Origin: Chlorops oryzae
Taxonomy: Eukaryota; Arthropoda; Insecta; Diptera; Chloropidae
Direction of reading: 5' to 3'
NCBI GenBank assembly: GCA_020466095.1
Contig: CM035807.1
Location: 101,368,436 to 101,432,435, forward strand
Length of the DNA: 64,000 nt
Of this stretch, positions 23,445-36,546 are shown in pieces. A model generated the notes under the pieces. The model worked only from the letters and a program-made list of their open reading frames with translations, was not told the origin of the DNA and did not search any database. Position numbers and translations under genes: made by a program. Position 1 is the first letter of the stretch. Each line of letters begins with the position of its first letter.

Positions 23445-23452
23445 ACTTAGGA

Positions 23453-26400
23453 CAACGAAGCCAACTATAATTATTAACATAAAGCAAGTAAAAGGATACA
23501 TTTTAGAAACGCTTGACGAGATTTCGAAATAGATTTCCATTAAGAAAACTTAATAGGGCAGAATGTTCCCTTTCCGTATATGATTGCCTTCAACAAAGCG
23601 CTCCCAAAAGGCCCTCAGTAAAGTCGAGCTTCATTCGAACACAAGCCACAGAATCTTTGACACGCTGTGATCTCAAAAAACTTACTTAGAGCAACAGGAA
23701 TAAAAATTAAATATACCTATAACTATAACGATTTTCAGAACCTTTTTTATCTGAAACTTTTTGAATTTAATAACAAGATATTTTAAATTATTAAAATCAT
23801 AAATTTAATCAAAAAATTATTGCTCTTCTAATAGCAAAAACTCAAATCCTTTTATTGCTTATTTATGTTCGAAAAAGAGCAGTTAAAATTTTATATGAAA
23901 ATACACGTTCAAACGAAGACCGTATCATTTCAGTAAAATTTGATAATTTTCAATTTTTGAAATGACATACATACATATACATATATAAATAAATGACACT
24001 CTTGGTCAATCGTCAGTCGTCAAAAAGACACTTCAGTTTGAAAAACGGTACTTCATGTGCAAATAAATTGAAGCACTTTCGTTGCCAAAGACTGCGAAAA
24101 GGTCAATATAAATGCGCACATACGAATCCTAATAAACCCGAGAATATGATGGCTACGTGTCTGGGGGTTTTTAGGGGAGTTTTCGGGTAGACCACTGGAA
24201 TTTTATTTTTACTGCGTTAAGCCAAAATAAAAACCAAATCAAAAAAGTACGCAAAAAGGAGACGGGGGGTATGCCGTGAGACACCGACACACCGAGGGTG
24301 AGAAAGGCAGCCTGTGACCCATGAAGACAATCAGTTCAGCCGTATGTAGCCGTAGTCGAAAGGATCGAATTCATTTTGCTTTTCAGTTTTTATGATGCAA
24401 ATTTGGTTTTAAGCGCTTTTAACGGTCTCGAAGAGATCCAATAAGCGAAAACGAATGGTGTCACGGATGCCACTCGAAATTGAAACGTTTCACTGCGCAT
24501 ACATCAATAACCAAATGTCCAGATGCTGCTGCTCCCGATGCTCCTGATTGCGATGCCGGAGCTGTCAGCGCTGCCAATTTCGTTGTCATTCCATCGATTC
24601 GGTGCGCCGGAACGTGGTGCTGTGGCTGGCACGCTGTGTGTCAAATGAGATTAAAATAAGCGCTCATCAATTGAATGCACGAATGCTGTAAGTGGCCTTT
24701 GTCCACTCTCAACGTCTGTCAACGTGCGTGTGTGTTGTGTGTGTGCCTGTGTTTGTTAAGGATAAGTGCTACTTTTAACCCCCACTCCCGTCCAAAAAAA
24801 TTTTTTTTTTTTTTATATTTATTTCAAATTGATATTGAATGCCCGAAAATTCAGTTCAAATTGAATTGAATTGGGTTTGTAGCTTCAGTTATAGCTTGAA
24901 GACCAGTGCCATCAATGCCAATACGCATTGAATTTATTGCAATTGTGTTGAAAAAGGGTTTCCTCTTTTAGAGTAGAGAACCAAAATGTCCTCGTTCTTT
25001 TTTTCTGTGTTTTTTTTTTTGGCTTCGCAGCTATTTTCGATACATCACTGTACTCGGTACAAAGTGCCCAATTGGAGCAGCTTACACTTGCGTGCCCGAG
25101 TGAGTTCAGTGCTTATTTTCTAAATTGAATTTTAAGTCGCAATACGAAAGGATCAGAATGACTCGACACTGCCGTCATCAATGGACGCTGTTTGTATGTT
25201 GGTAACGATGCCAGGCACACACACAAACACTAACACACTGACACAATCAAGAGCTATGCTCAGGCATGTGCTTGTCTACCTAATTCGATCCCTTTACAAT
25301 TCCGTTGTTATTGTCAACAACAGCTGCAGGATTGAGATAAACTTCGATTTTGAGTTTAAACAGTTTTTACCCTTAGTTTAGTTTATTGAGCAAAAATATA
25401 AAAATCACATTGGATTGAAGCTTAAGTGGGCGGAGTACGGCGTGCGGTGGTATAGTAAACATTCCTCGCCTGGCCGGGCGGGGGTGGGGATGGTAGTTTG
25501 AGTTCAGTTGAGTTGAGTTTGTTTGTTACTATGACAACTGGTAAGGTCAGAGCGTTATTAGCTCGAGAGTAAGAAGTTCAATACAGTCAAAAGTGAAATC
25601 TTGTCTCTTGCGATGGATGTCACATTTGATGTTTTCAGGGTTTAAGTTTAAGCAGCTTAGGGAATTTGTAAAGTAAGTATCTTAAGCGAGCACAGATCAT
25701 TAGAACGAGAATGGGGAATGGATTTCGTTTTTTTTTTTATTTTTTTTTTTTTTTTTTGCTTGGGGAGCTTAAATGCATTGAAAATAGTTTTCATTACTTG
25801 TTAGTCTTATTTTGAACAATGATCCATGATCCTTAGAACGGTCTTAGCCTTGTTAATTTTTAAATACTTAGTCTATTGTCTTGAGCTTTCAAGAATTTGT
25901 TTTTTTTTTCTTTTATATATTTTTTAATATTTATTAAGCTGATTACGACTGATTAACGAAGTAAAGATGAGATGCCAAAATCAAGAATGGTCAAGGGTAG
26001 CTTATAAACTTTCTAATTGATTGTGAAAATTAATCGGATGAGTAAGTGAAATTTTCAAATTAATCTAATCATTAATTCGATATTTAATTGAAAAGTGCAT
26101 TGTTAATGAGTAGAAAATAATTGGAGGAGATTTATTTCTTTACTTTCGGAGTGTTTATTGAATTCAAATTTCAATACTTAGGCAGATTAATAGCCGAGTT
26201 TCACAGTCGAGTCTGGATATTGTTCAAATTGGATAAAACGAACAATTCGGTGGTTTTTTTTTTCATAAGAATTTGAGCGTTTTGAACAGGCATTACAAAT
26301 ATTTGTTCCAACTTAAGGTGCTTCGATACTTGGCAAGTAAAGCGCTTATACTTCCTGAAGAAGGAAGTTTTCTTCTTCTTCTAAATCTTTCTATCAAGAA

Positions 26401-26465
26401 CAATTTTACTTTTCTACGGAAAAAAGTATCATGCATGGTTCATGGTTCGGGTGTGTAAGATTTGA
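23453..26465. other. Unique stretch with T runs and a GC-richer patch (24270-24660)
   Basis: The patch at 24270-24660 is CpG-richer. On its minus strand a frame of about 50 codons is open between stops, without an ATG; I do not call it (see rejected items). T runs occur at 24799-24815 and 25729-25758. No repeat shared with other parts of the window was found. Confidence 0.45.
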
Positions 26466-26718
26466 GTAGCTACCACCAAGGGTGACACACTAAGACCTCA
26501 CATGGGCCCGTTGTGATACCATGAATAATAGAAAGAGAAAAAGTAAAACAGAAACAGAAAAATTCACACAAATATCCACGACATAAGCTGGGAGTTGAAC
26601 CTAAAGCAAACATTATTAAATTTGTTCGCGGAGTCCTTTCAAGCGCTTCGCGGAGCCCTGGAGCTGACCTAGAGTCTCTCGCATCGTAAGTTGGCATCGC
26701 AACCAAACACGGCACAGA
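26466..26718 (-). mobile_element. tRNA-derived SINE, copy 1 (interrupted)
   Basis: Read on the minus strand, the head has GGTTGCGATGCCAACTTACG as the A-box region and GGTTCAACTCCC as the B box (consensus GGTTCRANYCC). The body continues with TTTTCTGTTTCTGTTTTAC, then TGTGATACCA- and GAGGTC-like blocks in their reverse form, in the same order as the copy at 56506-56698. Without a 68-bp insertion the length would be about 185, close to 193 in the other copy. No clear poly(A) tail or flanking duplication is visible. Two copies with internal Pol III boxes support a SINE family. Confidence 0.75.
26603..26670. mobile_element. 68-bp insertion between the SINE A and B boxes
   Basis: Compared with the other SINE copy, 68 extra bases lie between GAACCT (ending 26602) and AGAGTCTCTCG (from 26671). 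ACCT precedes the insertion and also ends it (26667-26670), consistent with a 4-5 bp target duplication. The insert contains TTCGCGGAGTCCTTTCAAGC and CTTCGCGGAGCCCTGGAGC, a repeated GCGGAGYCC motif. It may be a tiny mobile sequence or filler DNA. Confidence 0.5.
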
Positions 26719-29700
26719 GGCTGACTTATAATTCCTAACTTATCTGAAATTATTTCGAAAATAGGAAATACTTTTTTGGGCATCATTTTGAAGGTCTACT
26801 TAAATATTCAGGGATGACTGTAGTTAATGGAATTACTGGAAGAGTCATAATTAAACAGCTAACAGATTCGAATGGTCGAATGTCCTTTATTTTTTCCAAT
26901 AAAAGTGCTTAAGATGAAATTCTTCGGTGCCCCGGAGTTGGTTAAACTGCCTACAATGATGTTGATATAAAACCTACCCCTCGACGGCCCTGTTTAGGCG
27001 CTTAAAACGATGAAAATCAATTGCCAAGGGTCTGGCGGGTTGCGGCATTATGAAAGGAATATTTAAATTTTGTTGATTTTTCGATAGGTGCCATCTAAAA
27101 ACACTGTGGAGACTACTTTTTTAGATTTTTATTTTGAACGGTCCTTGAAAATCTTTTTTTGTTATGGCTTTTTCCAAAATTTTATATCTCAACAACCAAT
27201 TAAGATAGAGAGACGATCTAAACAGATTCTGTTAGATAATAAAACAAAGAAGCTAAAACAATTAGTATTACTTTTTACACTGAGAAAAAATGTTTCACAA
27301 AACTAAAAAGAAAATTTTGAATATTTTTTTCAGTGTATTCCCAGTTTCGCGCTATTCTACAATTTTTTTAAAAAGATACCTCTAAGTATTTGCTTTCATT
27401 AAAAAAAAAGTTTCATTCAAATTAAATGGCGCAACAGTGAGACATTCAAAAAAATACAAGTGCACATAGATGCTCTAGTACTAATATCCAGTACAAATGT
27501 ACGAAAATCATGCAAAACACATTACTCATACGGCATGTTTTTAAAAATTTAATATCTTCAGAAATAATTAGGATAAAAAGATTTGCAAAAGACTAATGCT
27601 TTATTTTTCCGAGAGAGCCACCAAAAAATTCGACTTGGCCAATGAAAATCATGAATTTGATGCCCCAATTTGTCTGCTCATGAATCGCAAAGCTTCATTC
27701 TGACCTCTAAAAGAGAATTTTTTATTCTTTCTTTATCATTCTAATGTCTTCAAAATGTCCATACATAATTTTCCCTTATTGCTTTACAATTTGTTTTGGT
27801 CCATAAAAAAAAAAAATAAATAAATAAAAAATAAAATTATAATAAATAAATAAAAAATGAACCAAAACAATGAGAAACTATTTGACATTGTGAAACGAGA
27901 AGTCAGCCTTGAGAATGCTGCAACCAAAATAAATTGATTCTATCGACAAAAGAAATCAGAATCGCCCAAATATATGCCCAAATTGGTGATGTTTTTCTTC
28001 TTTTATTGCCATTTTTATTTGTCGTATCTCCCACTGACCACTGGCTGGGCACTTATACATTTTAATGTTCTTTTTGTGTTGTATTCCATTTGTGAGGCTG
28101 TTTTTTTTTTTTTTTTGGTTTTTTTGATGCTAACATTCATGCTTTCCAAGTTGATTGCTTGCCTTGATGGCTTCGTCAGATGCCTTCGTTTCATTGTACA
28201 GTAATTTCTCTTGCCGAATTTCTATTATTTTTTTTTGGTTTTCTTTGTATTTCAATAAAACGAATATTGGGGAAAATACTTGTTATGCGAGGCACATGTG
28301 GCCTTTTGGTTCAAAGAGAAGATGAAAAAAAAAAGTGTCTTTTTATTGATCGAAATGAAGTCATTAGGAAGGCACATTAAGTAGCGTTTAACAGATTATG
28401 AGAAGTAATTCACGCATGCTTTTACGATTCGAAGTGCTTAAATAAATAATCGGAAATTGCAATTCCCACTCATGTGTGTCTATGTTTTATATATTTTTTT
28501 CTTCTTCCTGTCGCTTATTCATTCCATCGATGGAATTCACAGAAGAGCTCGCTTCAATAAGAACGATGAACCCTTTTGCCATTTTTATCACCACATTTGT
28601 TGATTGTGTCATCAATTTGCAATTTGTCCCACAAAACATATCCGCAAAACATTTTTCAGTTATCATCTCAGCACGTTCTGGGATTCTTCAAAGTTTTCTA
28701 AAGGGGAAAGAAATAAAGAAAAATAAAAAAATAAAAAATATAACAAAAATAGAAATAGAATTGAAAAAGGAAGAAACTGATGTGACCGACCGACAGCGAA
28801 CACAGTAGATTCAAAATTATTTTCTATTCTCACACAATCTTTTGAGTTATTGAAAAACTTAAAAGTTTTCTATTTCGCGCTTCCAGAACTAAGTTTATTT
28901 TATTTTTTATATTCGTCTTTTTTTTTGTGTTCCTTTATGGACAAAACTATGAGTCTTACAAGCTGCGAGGGTGTGTCGAAAAGTTTGAACAAATATTTTT
29001 TCCAATTTTGCGTTCAATTTTCTTTTAATGCCCTACAGCAATGACAGCATAATAATGACCTCAAAAAAAAAAAAAAAAATATAAAAAAAATCGAACTCAG
29101 CTCCCGTACTGGAGCCGGACGCTGTTGGCTGTGGCCCACTTCATCAGCGAATGTGTCCCCGTGAAAATGTCCGTTTGCATGGTAAACGATACTTCGTTTA
29201 TGTGTGTGCGAGTGTGTTTGTGTGTACGTGTGTTTGTGTGTATGCGTATGTCTGTGCGCACTAAATGGAAATGTTTGGATCCTGTTTGTGGCTGTACGTT
29301 TAGGTGTTGTTTCGTGATAAATCATCACCACTGGCGACAGGCTGCTTCCGTATGCGAAGAAATTCCTTACAGAAGGAAAAATCAAAAAAAAAAAAAAAAA
29401 CCTGGAAAACAATATTGAAAAAGTTTCTTTTTTCTCGTGCACTCTTTGTTTCTCCGTGCTCTCTGGTTTGAAATATTGATGAAATTGAAAGTGAATTGAA
29501 TACTGATGAAGTTATTTGTTTCCTAAAGGTGCTGGCATCATAAATTGAGACAAACATCCTTTTTTTTTTTTAATTTTGAAGCTTATTTTGATCAAATTAC
29601 CAAAATTCATGATGGGTCCTTAAAGAAATGATACCTTTAAATTTAAAAATAATACATTTATCACAATTTTAAAGGAGCTGGCGCGAGACTTTCGCTTGAG

Positions 29701-30863
29701 ATTGAGACAATAAGTTATTTGACTTTGTCCTGCCATTCGATCTAAATCGATTAATCCATTTCGGAGCACTTTTTCTTCGCTGTATTGTGATGGTGGTCAT
29801 CTGAAATGGATGGGTTATGTTGAATTTTTATTCATTTAAATGACATTTTGATGAGTTCGAAGTAATCTCCGATTGGGAAAATTTCTGAAACACTTTGAAC
29901 CTTAAAATTTGAAAAAATATAGCTTCAAATGTTACCACAAAATCATGATTTTCTTATTAAAAAAAATTTTTGGACCTTAAAATAGGACAGTGGAATGTAA
30001 AGGGCTACACAAATATTGGACGTCATAAGCATCTAAGACTTCAATTTATATTTCTCAGATATTTTCCCTATTCCCCCCAGGAAGGTTACCTCAATCGAAT
30101 CCATAAACAAAGCCGATGGAAGGCGACACAAAATCGATTCATAAAAGTTGAACACAAAAGCGGGCTGGGAAGGAATCTGAGAACACAAAAAAAAAAAAAA
30201 ACAAAAAAAATCAATTTACGAGTTCCTCGAAAGATTTGAGTTTGTGTTTTCAATTATTGGAGAAAAGAGAAAACTTTTTGTGTTTGTTTTTTTTTTTCGT
30301 TTTTACCCAAAGTTTTGTGCATAAACAGCATTTTATGTCAAACATGTTTTAAGCCAAAACGAAGAGAAAATTTTTGCAAAGGAAAAGAAATTAAAAAAGA
30401 AATTTAAATAAATTTTAAAATATTTTGGAGTGTCCCTAATCGATAAATACCCGGCAGTGTGATGCTTTACCATGAGGTGCAAAACTTGAAAATTGGGTGA
30501 GACTTCACTCAGGACGGATCGCTGTTTTGTTAGACCAACTATTTTAACTATATCCATAGTTCTTTGATGGATGCCATAATAGGGCGTTTCAGACGTAAAA
30601 AAAGTGTTGAATTTCGAAGACGGCAGGGTCTTAAGCGAAAGATAAGGGAAAACAAATTTGGGCCTTGCTGTAGTAACCAAAAATAACTATCTGAATGAAC
30701 CGTTAGGACTCATCACCGATTAGCTAAGTGTTTTGCGGTCACAAAAGTCCTTAAAAGAATTGAATCCATTACCTTGTCCATAATGCCGTAATACTTTCTA
30801 TCACTCTTTCTCGAGGAGTCCTGGAAAAATACCTTCTTGACTGGCCAGACAATATATGATCTT
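26719..30863. other. AT-rich stretch, no gene recognised
   Basis: A/T-rich simple sequence occurs at 27806-27860, 28101-28116, 29060-29090 and 29380-29400, and a loose GT-rich region at 29199-29250. Short open frames are lysine- or phenylalanine-rich by-products of these runs. No repeated family or RNA gene was identified. Confidence 0.5.
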
Positions 30864-31048
30864 AATAGCGTGGGGCATGCGTGCTATGCTCTTGATCCCA
30901 GGGTCTGAAGTTCGATTCCCGGCATAGGAGTGTAGTGTGACAAGTTTATCACTGGTTTTTCAAAAAATCGCATGTTAAAAGCACACACAACCACCAGCAA
31001 AACCAATCCCCTAGTGGTATGACAACGGGCATCAAACATACATACATA
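30864..31048 (+). mobile_element. tRNA-derived SINE-like element (second family)
   Basis: An A-box-like TAGCGTGGGGCATGC starts near 30866, and a perfect B box GTTCGATTCC begins near 30911, about 46 bases later. The segment CTTGATCCCAGGGTCTGAAG between them looks like tRNA anticodon and variable-loop sequence. The downstream body ends around ATACATACATA at 31040-31048. It is not a functional tRNA: I find no acceptor-stem pairing, and the spacing exceeds that of an intronless tRNA. No second copy occurs in this window, so family status is inferred. Confidence 0.55.
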
Positions 31049-32856
31049 TTCCAAAAGACTCCCTCTTGCTTGTCGATTGGAGTTTCAGTAGGCTCAAAAT
31101 TTTCTAGTGACAGCAAAAGTAAATTAAATATCAGACTCTTTAATGGAACTTCTTTGGATTGTTTCTAGATGGAATAATACCTCGAGATTCTCTTGATAGT
31201 GGTTGCAGATATAATTGTATACAAGTAAATACATATACTTATACAATAATAAATATTCTTTCATTTTTTAAGCCCGAACAAGAAATTACGCCGCAATTTT
31301 ATTGAAAACTTTTGAAAAGCAAAAACTTTTTGCCGCACTTCGAAAAAGTTCAAACAAATCCACAAACAGAACACGTTGACACATGCTCTTGACAACAATG
31401 CCGCCCTGCAGAAATTTCAACTACTCTCCAGCTACTTTATGACTTGTCACAAGAGCACCAGGACTACTCCCGTTTAATTTGCCTACCAATGTCCCAAACT
31501 GTCTGCTTGAACATTGAGCTATCATTGACAAGTAACCACACCCACATTCCATTGCTTCCTGTGATCAATTTCCCCGTTTGACCCATCGATCTGGGTCTTG
31601 GGAAATCAGTCACGCACTTGCAAGATAATTTTTTTAGCAACACTTCTTCTAGACCCATTGTTGCTACTTTAAGGCTAGTCGATTCTCTTACCTCGGAGTC
31701 CCCTCTTTTGGTAACTGAACCTCTTGATAACTGCAGGGCTTCTTTTTTCTGTGTCTGTATGTGTGCGCATGTGAAGAAAATTAATATAAAAATATAAAAA
31801 ATAGAAAAGAAAATTGCGTAAATAAATTCTCAAACTCACATTAGTATAAAACTTGCAATAACAAAGTGATGAGATTTACGAAAGTTCTCAAATCCGAGCG
31901 AGTGTAACAAAAAAGAAGTAAGATACAAAAAAAAAAAAAATCAAATTGAAGAAGAAGAAAGTTCCGAAAAGGTAGTCCACAAACTCAACCATAGAACTCT
32001 GAGATAGCTGAACCAACCACACAGATAAGCGTGTATAAATCCCAACGAACAACTAACAAGCATTCTATATATGTACATAAGTAGACACATATATAAATTC
32101 GTTTTGGTAATCAGGAATGACCATTGTTAGCAAATAGTTTCGTCGTAATATTTTTGTTTACGCTGGTGATGTCTAGCTGTTCGGCGGATGGGCCGGGACG
32201 CCAGCCGAATAGCCGAAATTTGTTGCCAAAGTATCTATGACAATGGATATTCATGCTAGTATGTATGTATGTACGAAAGCGATAGCAACGCGGAAACTTT
32301 GCCCCCATGCAGCTTTCAAACAAATCACGAGAAAAGTTTACACGTGATCCTGGTGTGAAAAAGTGTGTGAGAAACTTTTCTCGTAGCTGAAAGCTACAAT
32401 GTTCGAAATTCTGCTCTTCCTAAGGTGATTGCATTCGGGAATTCGCAAAAAAAAGAACAATATATAAAGTATATATGTATAAGTATATCCAAACAAATTG
32501 GCTAAACATAATTGAGCCCGGATTGTGAGTGAGGAAATTTGATACATCGCTTATTTTTTCTACCCAGATTAAAAAGATAATTCGATGAATAAATTAAGTC
32601 GGTTAAGGATTTGAAAAGTCAAAGATGAAAGGATTTTGCTTTGAGGCAGGTGTTGAATGGTTATTGATGATTAGATTGTTACTCAATCATCGAGTTGTTT
32701 CAGTGATTTGCTGTAAAAGTTGGTTGAACGTTGAAGTCCTTCGACTGAGGAACCTTTAGTAAAGATAAGGAAAAAAGGATATCAAACTTGAATCGGGTTT
32801 TTAAGATTAGATGAAACACATTTTCGAGCATTTCATTTATTTATTATTAGCCTCGG
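31049..32856. other. Unique stretch, no gene recognised
   Basis: I see A-rich runs near 31928-31942 and no tandem or inverted structure of note. Short frames, including the 64-70 codon ones on the minus strand, lack recognisable motifs. Confidence 0.5.
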
Positions 32857-33015
32857 AATTTGAATATGTAAAAAAATCCAAAAAAATTTCCAAAAAAAAT
32901 TCAAAAAAAAATTTAAAAAAATTTAAAAAATATTCCAAAAAATTCAAAAAATTTAAATATTAAAAAAATTCAAATGTCAAAAATTCCAAAATATTCGAAA
33001 AATTGAACAACATTT
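32857..33015. repeat. A-rich dispersed repeat (TTCAAAAAA/ATTCCAAAAA units)
   Basis: GCCTCGGAATTTGAATATGT is followed by about 130 bases of AAAAAATTCAAAAAA- and AATTTCCAAAAA-like units. The same leader, reverse-complemented (ACATATTCAAATTCCGAGGC), closes a T-rich array at 52145-52285. A shared unique leader next to a simple array means this is a dispersed element and not two independent A-rich runs. It abuts the element at 33026. Confidence 0.75.
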
Positions 33016-33025
33016 CGAAACAATA

Positions 33026-33498
33026 TCCCAGCTGGAAATGTCCCGCGGACATCCCCGATGATGTCCTAGTGACTTCGGAGCCGGAATGCATGCTATTTCC
33101 GGTGACACTTTGTATGACATTTACACAGGAGTTGACAGGGACTTCAGCGGTGACATTGTCATGCTAGGGTGTGCGATGGCGAAAAAAGCATTTGAGAGCA
33201 GCACATTTGCTCTTTCCTCTCTAAGTGTCAATTTATAGAAATCCAGTTGATAATTCTCTTCTTTGCCCTCTCTTTGGATATTTCACAATTTAAAAAAAAT
33301 CTATTTTTAACAATTTTTGTTCGCCTCAGCCAGGGATCGCACCCGCGATCTTCGGATTCTGAGTCATGAACATGAACATGAACAGCATCCCTCCACGATG
33401 ACATGTCCTCCAAGATGTCACACATGACAATGTCACCTATATGTCATCGATGACATCACTGATGACATTGTCATGCAGGAGATAATTCCCCGCTGGGA
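33026..33498. mobile_element. TCCCAGC-ended, TA-flanked element with a tRNA-like B box
   Basis: The ends are TCCCAGCTGGAAATGTC and, reversed on the right, TCCCAGCGGGGAATTATC, with TA immediately outside both (33024-33025 and 33499-33500). TA flanks are the mark of Tc1/mariner-type insertion. Near the right end are nested palindromes of TGACATCATCGATGACAT type. On the minus strand GGTGCGATCCC (33333-33343) resembles a Pol III B box with one change, and AGAATCCGAAGATCGCGG precedes it. There is no coding frame. Related pieces lie at 46440, 47886 and 21411. Confidence 0.7.
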
Positions 33499-36498
33499 TA
33501 TTAATGTATATAGAAAAGAAGGAATAGAGAGCTTAAAGCCGATTTTGGTTTACCAATTCGATTGGATTCAAGGATTCATTCTATTTTTAGCATATAAAAA
33601 TGATTTACGTGAACCTACAAGTTCATTATAATGAGCTTATATTCAAGTTAATTCGATTGAATCATTCGAAGACTCACATTTTTTTTTTTTTTGCTTTCAT
33701 TGCATTATAATTTGATACATCGAATTCGTTTCTATGTATTTTCTTTCCGCAATAAAAATTAATCAAATTCGAAGTTAAGCGCATTTTAATTCCCTTTCTC
33801 ATTTTCATCACTTTCTCAACCAAAATTAATCTAACCGAAATATGAACAAGGAAAAGAAACCTCTTCCCAACCAAACCAAACCAAGAAAACTAGGAATCTG
33901 AAATCACTTAAGACGCTTGCAAAATCAATCACTTATGAGGGTTATACAATGGAAGTGGCTCAGTCAAGCCATCTGTACGTTTCAATAAGCTCCAAAAAAT
34001 AAATAAAAATAAATAAAAATAAGAATAAGAATATATATAAAAAATGAGAATAATAAGAGAAAAGAAAATTATTATTTCGTTGGCAACATTTAATCTTAAC
34101 GTCTTAAAAGCTAAAGGGAGGAGCAAGCGCACAGACAATGAGCCAAAAAAGGAAAGTGGAAATCGCTTCACTGTCTCCTTTTACTGCTTTTCAGTAATTT
34201 ATTATCCTGTATCGTTTACGTTCGCTGTTCTTCTGGCTTTAACCGAGCGTTCGTCCGCTTAAGATGCACAGCGAACGAATTTGCAAAAGTCGAGCACTGC
34301 CGTGCATTTAAGCTAAAACGGAGATGAAGACAAAGATAAAGATAAGGATTCAAGACGAAGAAAGACGGCGGAAATTCGATGGCGAGGGCGAAGGCGAATA
34401 CGATGACGACGGGCGATGGTGATGGCGATGAGGAAGTCGTGAATGTAGATGTAAACGGAAGATCGAGTTGACTTAAGATGACAAGTGGACTCTGTCAAAA
34501 GCAGCTTACGCGAAAAAACGTCAACTCGAGTGGTGGACAGTGGAAAAGAGCGCGGAAAGGATGTATGAGTCTTCTTTCGTCAAAATCCTGCAGAGCATAA
34601 AATATTGTACAGCATGAAGACCGGAACAAACGGCACCGATAGCGATTTCGTCCGAGTGTAAGATTGATAAAAATGATTGAAGCAAAATTGGCGAAAAGAC
34701 AGCATACAACAGCGTCGTCCTTTAAATAAAAAAAAAAAAACGAAATGTTGTCGTTTTCATTTTAATTCCGTTTTCGCTGTCATTGCGTCGAGATAAAATC
34801 TTAACGACTGCTATCGATGCGATAGAGTTGAGTTGTTTTATGAGGAGCAGCATTTTGGATAGAAGAAAAGGAGAACACAAAATTTGAATCCTAAAGGATA
34901 TATACACGGCTCAGAGAGGGATGCTGAAATGGAAATATATGAACTGGGTACATATGTTCGATATAAAGGAGCTTTTTCACTTTGCGAAAAGGTGTAAAAT
35001 GTAAATTTTTATTAGTAAAAAGGTCAATTCTGGCTGCAAACCAAAATGGTTTACATGAGCACACAAAGTAGTTACATTGGCTCAGGATATCCCCTTTGGA
35101 TCACAAAGAAATCGATTTGAATTGAAAGGAATTGAACTGAATGGTGACGAGAGGAGAAGCGGTTGAATGGGAGTAAAAATTCAATCAGCAGAAAAAAATT
35201 ATTCCGTCTAAGCTTTTCTAAAAGCTCATTATTTTATCGAAAATTAAATTGACTACAAAATAAGCGTCTTTATCGGGAAAGACACACATCGAAATACATA
35301 TATCTGGTTGCTTACAAAGAATCTTCTTCTTTGCAAGATAATATCTAGAAGTTCTCTCGTCCTTGGCGGTAATCGCCTTAAGCTCTAAGTATAGCTGATA
35401 TCAAGTAAGATAAATCACTTTCGAGGGTGTAATTAAACTAAATCCATGAAACGAGTAGGTACCTTCGGAGAGGGCAAGAAGAAACAAAGAAACGATTCAG
35501 AACAGAAATACATACCTCCATGCATGTACGTACATGATGGCCAAAGGAAAATAACAGATTAAAATCGAACATTCAGAGTTTAAATGTGTCGCATGGAAAG
35601 CTTATGTCGAGGAGAAAAGCTTCAAGTTTCCTGGTTGTTTTTCCCCCTTAGCTCTGCACGCTCGATTGTTGATATTGCCATTAGTAAAGTCGCTGTGGAA
35701 TCGTATTTACTCATGCGAGAACGTCTAAAAGGCAGCACAGGACATTTGGGCGGTCTGAAACCATCGAAATCGGCTCAAGTGCATATGCGGAGATAATGAG
35801 CGAAGTCACATACATACTTATGTATGTACGTGGATGAGTGAAAGCAGCTATTTTCTTACATTATTTGTCGCAACGTTAAATGTTTTGGTTATCATTTGAC
35901 TGTGGTCTTTATATTTGTTATTGCCATTAATTTCGTTTATACGTATGTGACACAAAATGTTCCGACTTTTCCCACGATGCACAGCACGTGCAAGGAACTT
36001 ACTTCGACGAATTTTCCAGTACACTTGCTTCTGGGTTTTATCATCTAATACATACAGCGCGTTGTCTTGTTAGCTTTTCTTTGTTTTTCGCTCTCTTTTT
36101 TCCTCCCGTCTCTCATGTTTTTATTTTTATTTTTTATTTATTTTATTATCATAATTCTTTTGAACTTCAATTATTTGCTTATAACTTTCTAAAATACTTC
36201 GATGCTCCCATATGAGCATAGAGCAATTTTCCTTTTGCCAGCACGTCTGTTTATCGTATCTCCTTCACGTTCAGCATATGTGACAGTGTTGCTTACTCTT
36301 ATTTTTTTTTTCTTCTCTTCGTCTTCTTCTTCTTCAACGACGTGGAGTCCTGTGGGCGTGTTTTTATGACAAGTCAAGGCAGGCTGGCAGACAAGCCACT
36401 TAAATTTCGAGTGTTAAAATAAGCTTCGCAAGAAGTCCTTCGGCTTATGCCGCATCTGCTTGGGACTTTCTTTGTACTTCCTTTTTGCCATTTTTTTT

Positions 36499-36499
<1 letters not shown>
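33499..36499. other. Unique stretch, no gene recognised
   Basis: A short degenerate GGCGAAGGCGA/GATGGCGATG run lies at 34378-34432, and T or A runs are at 33680-33692 and 34728-34740. I see no paired ends or credible coding frame. Confidence 0.5.

Positions 36500-36546
<47 letters not shown>

Noticed and set aside
24486..24660. About 50-codon open stretch on the minus strand in a GC-richer patch, possible internal exon
   Set aside because: There is no ATG, the upstream side lacks a good polypyrimidine tract before any AG, no convincing donor follows, and I recognise no protein similarity.
30864..30935. Possible functional tRNA gene
   Set aside because: The B box is perfect, but acceptor-stem pairing is not found and the A-to-B distance is too long for an intronless tRNA. 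It fits a tRNA-derived SINE head.
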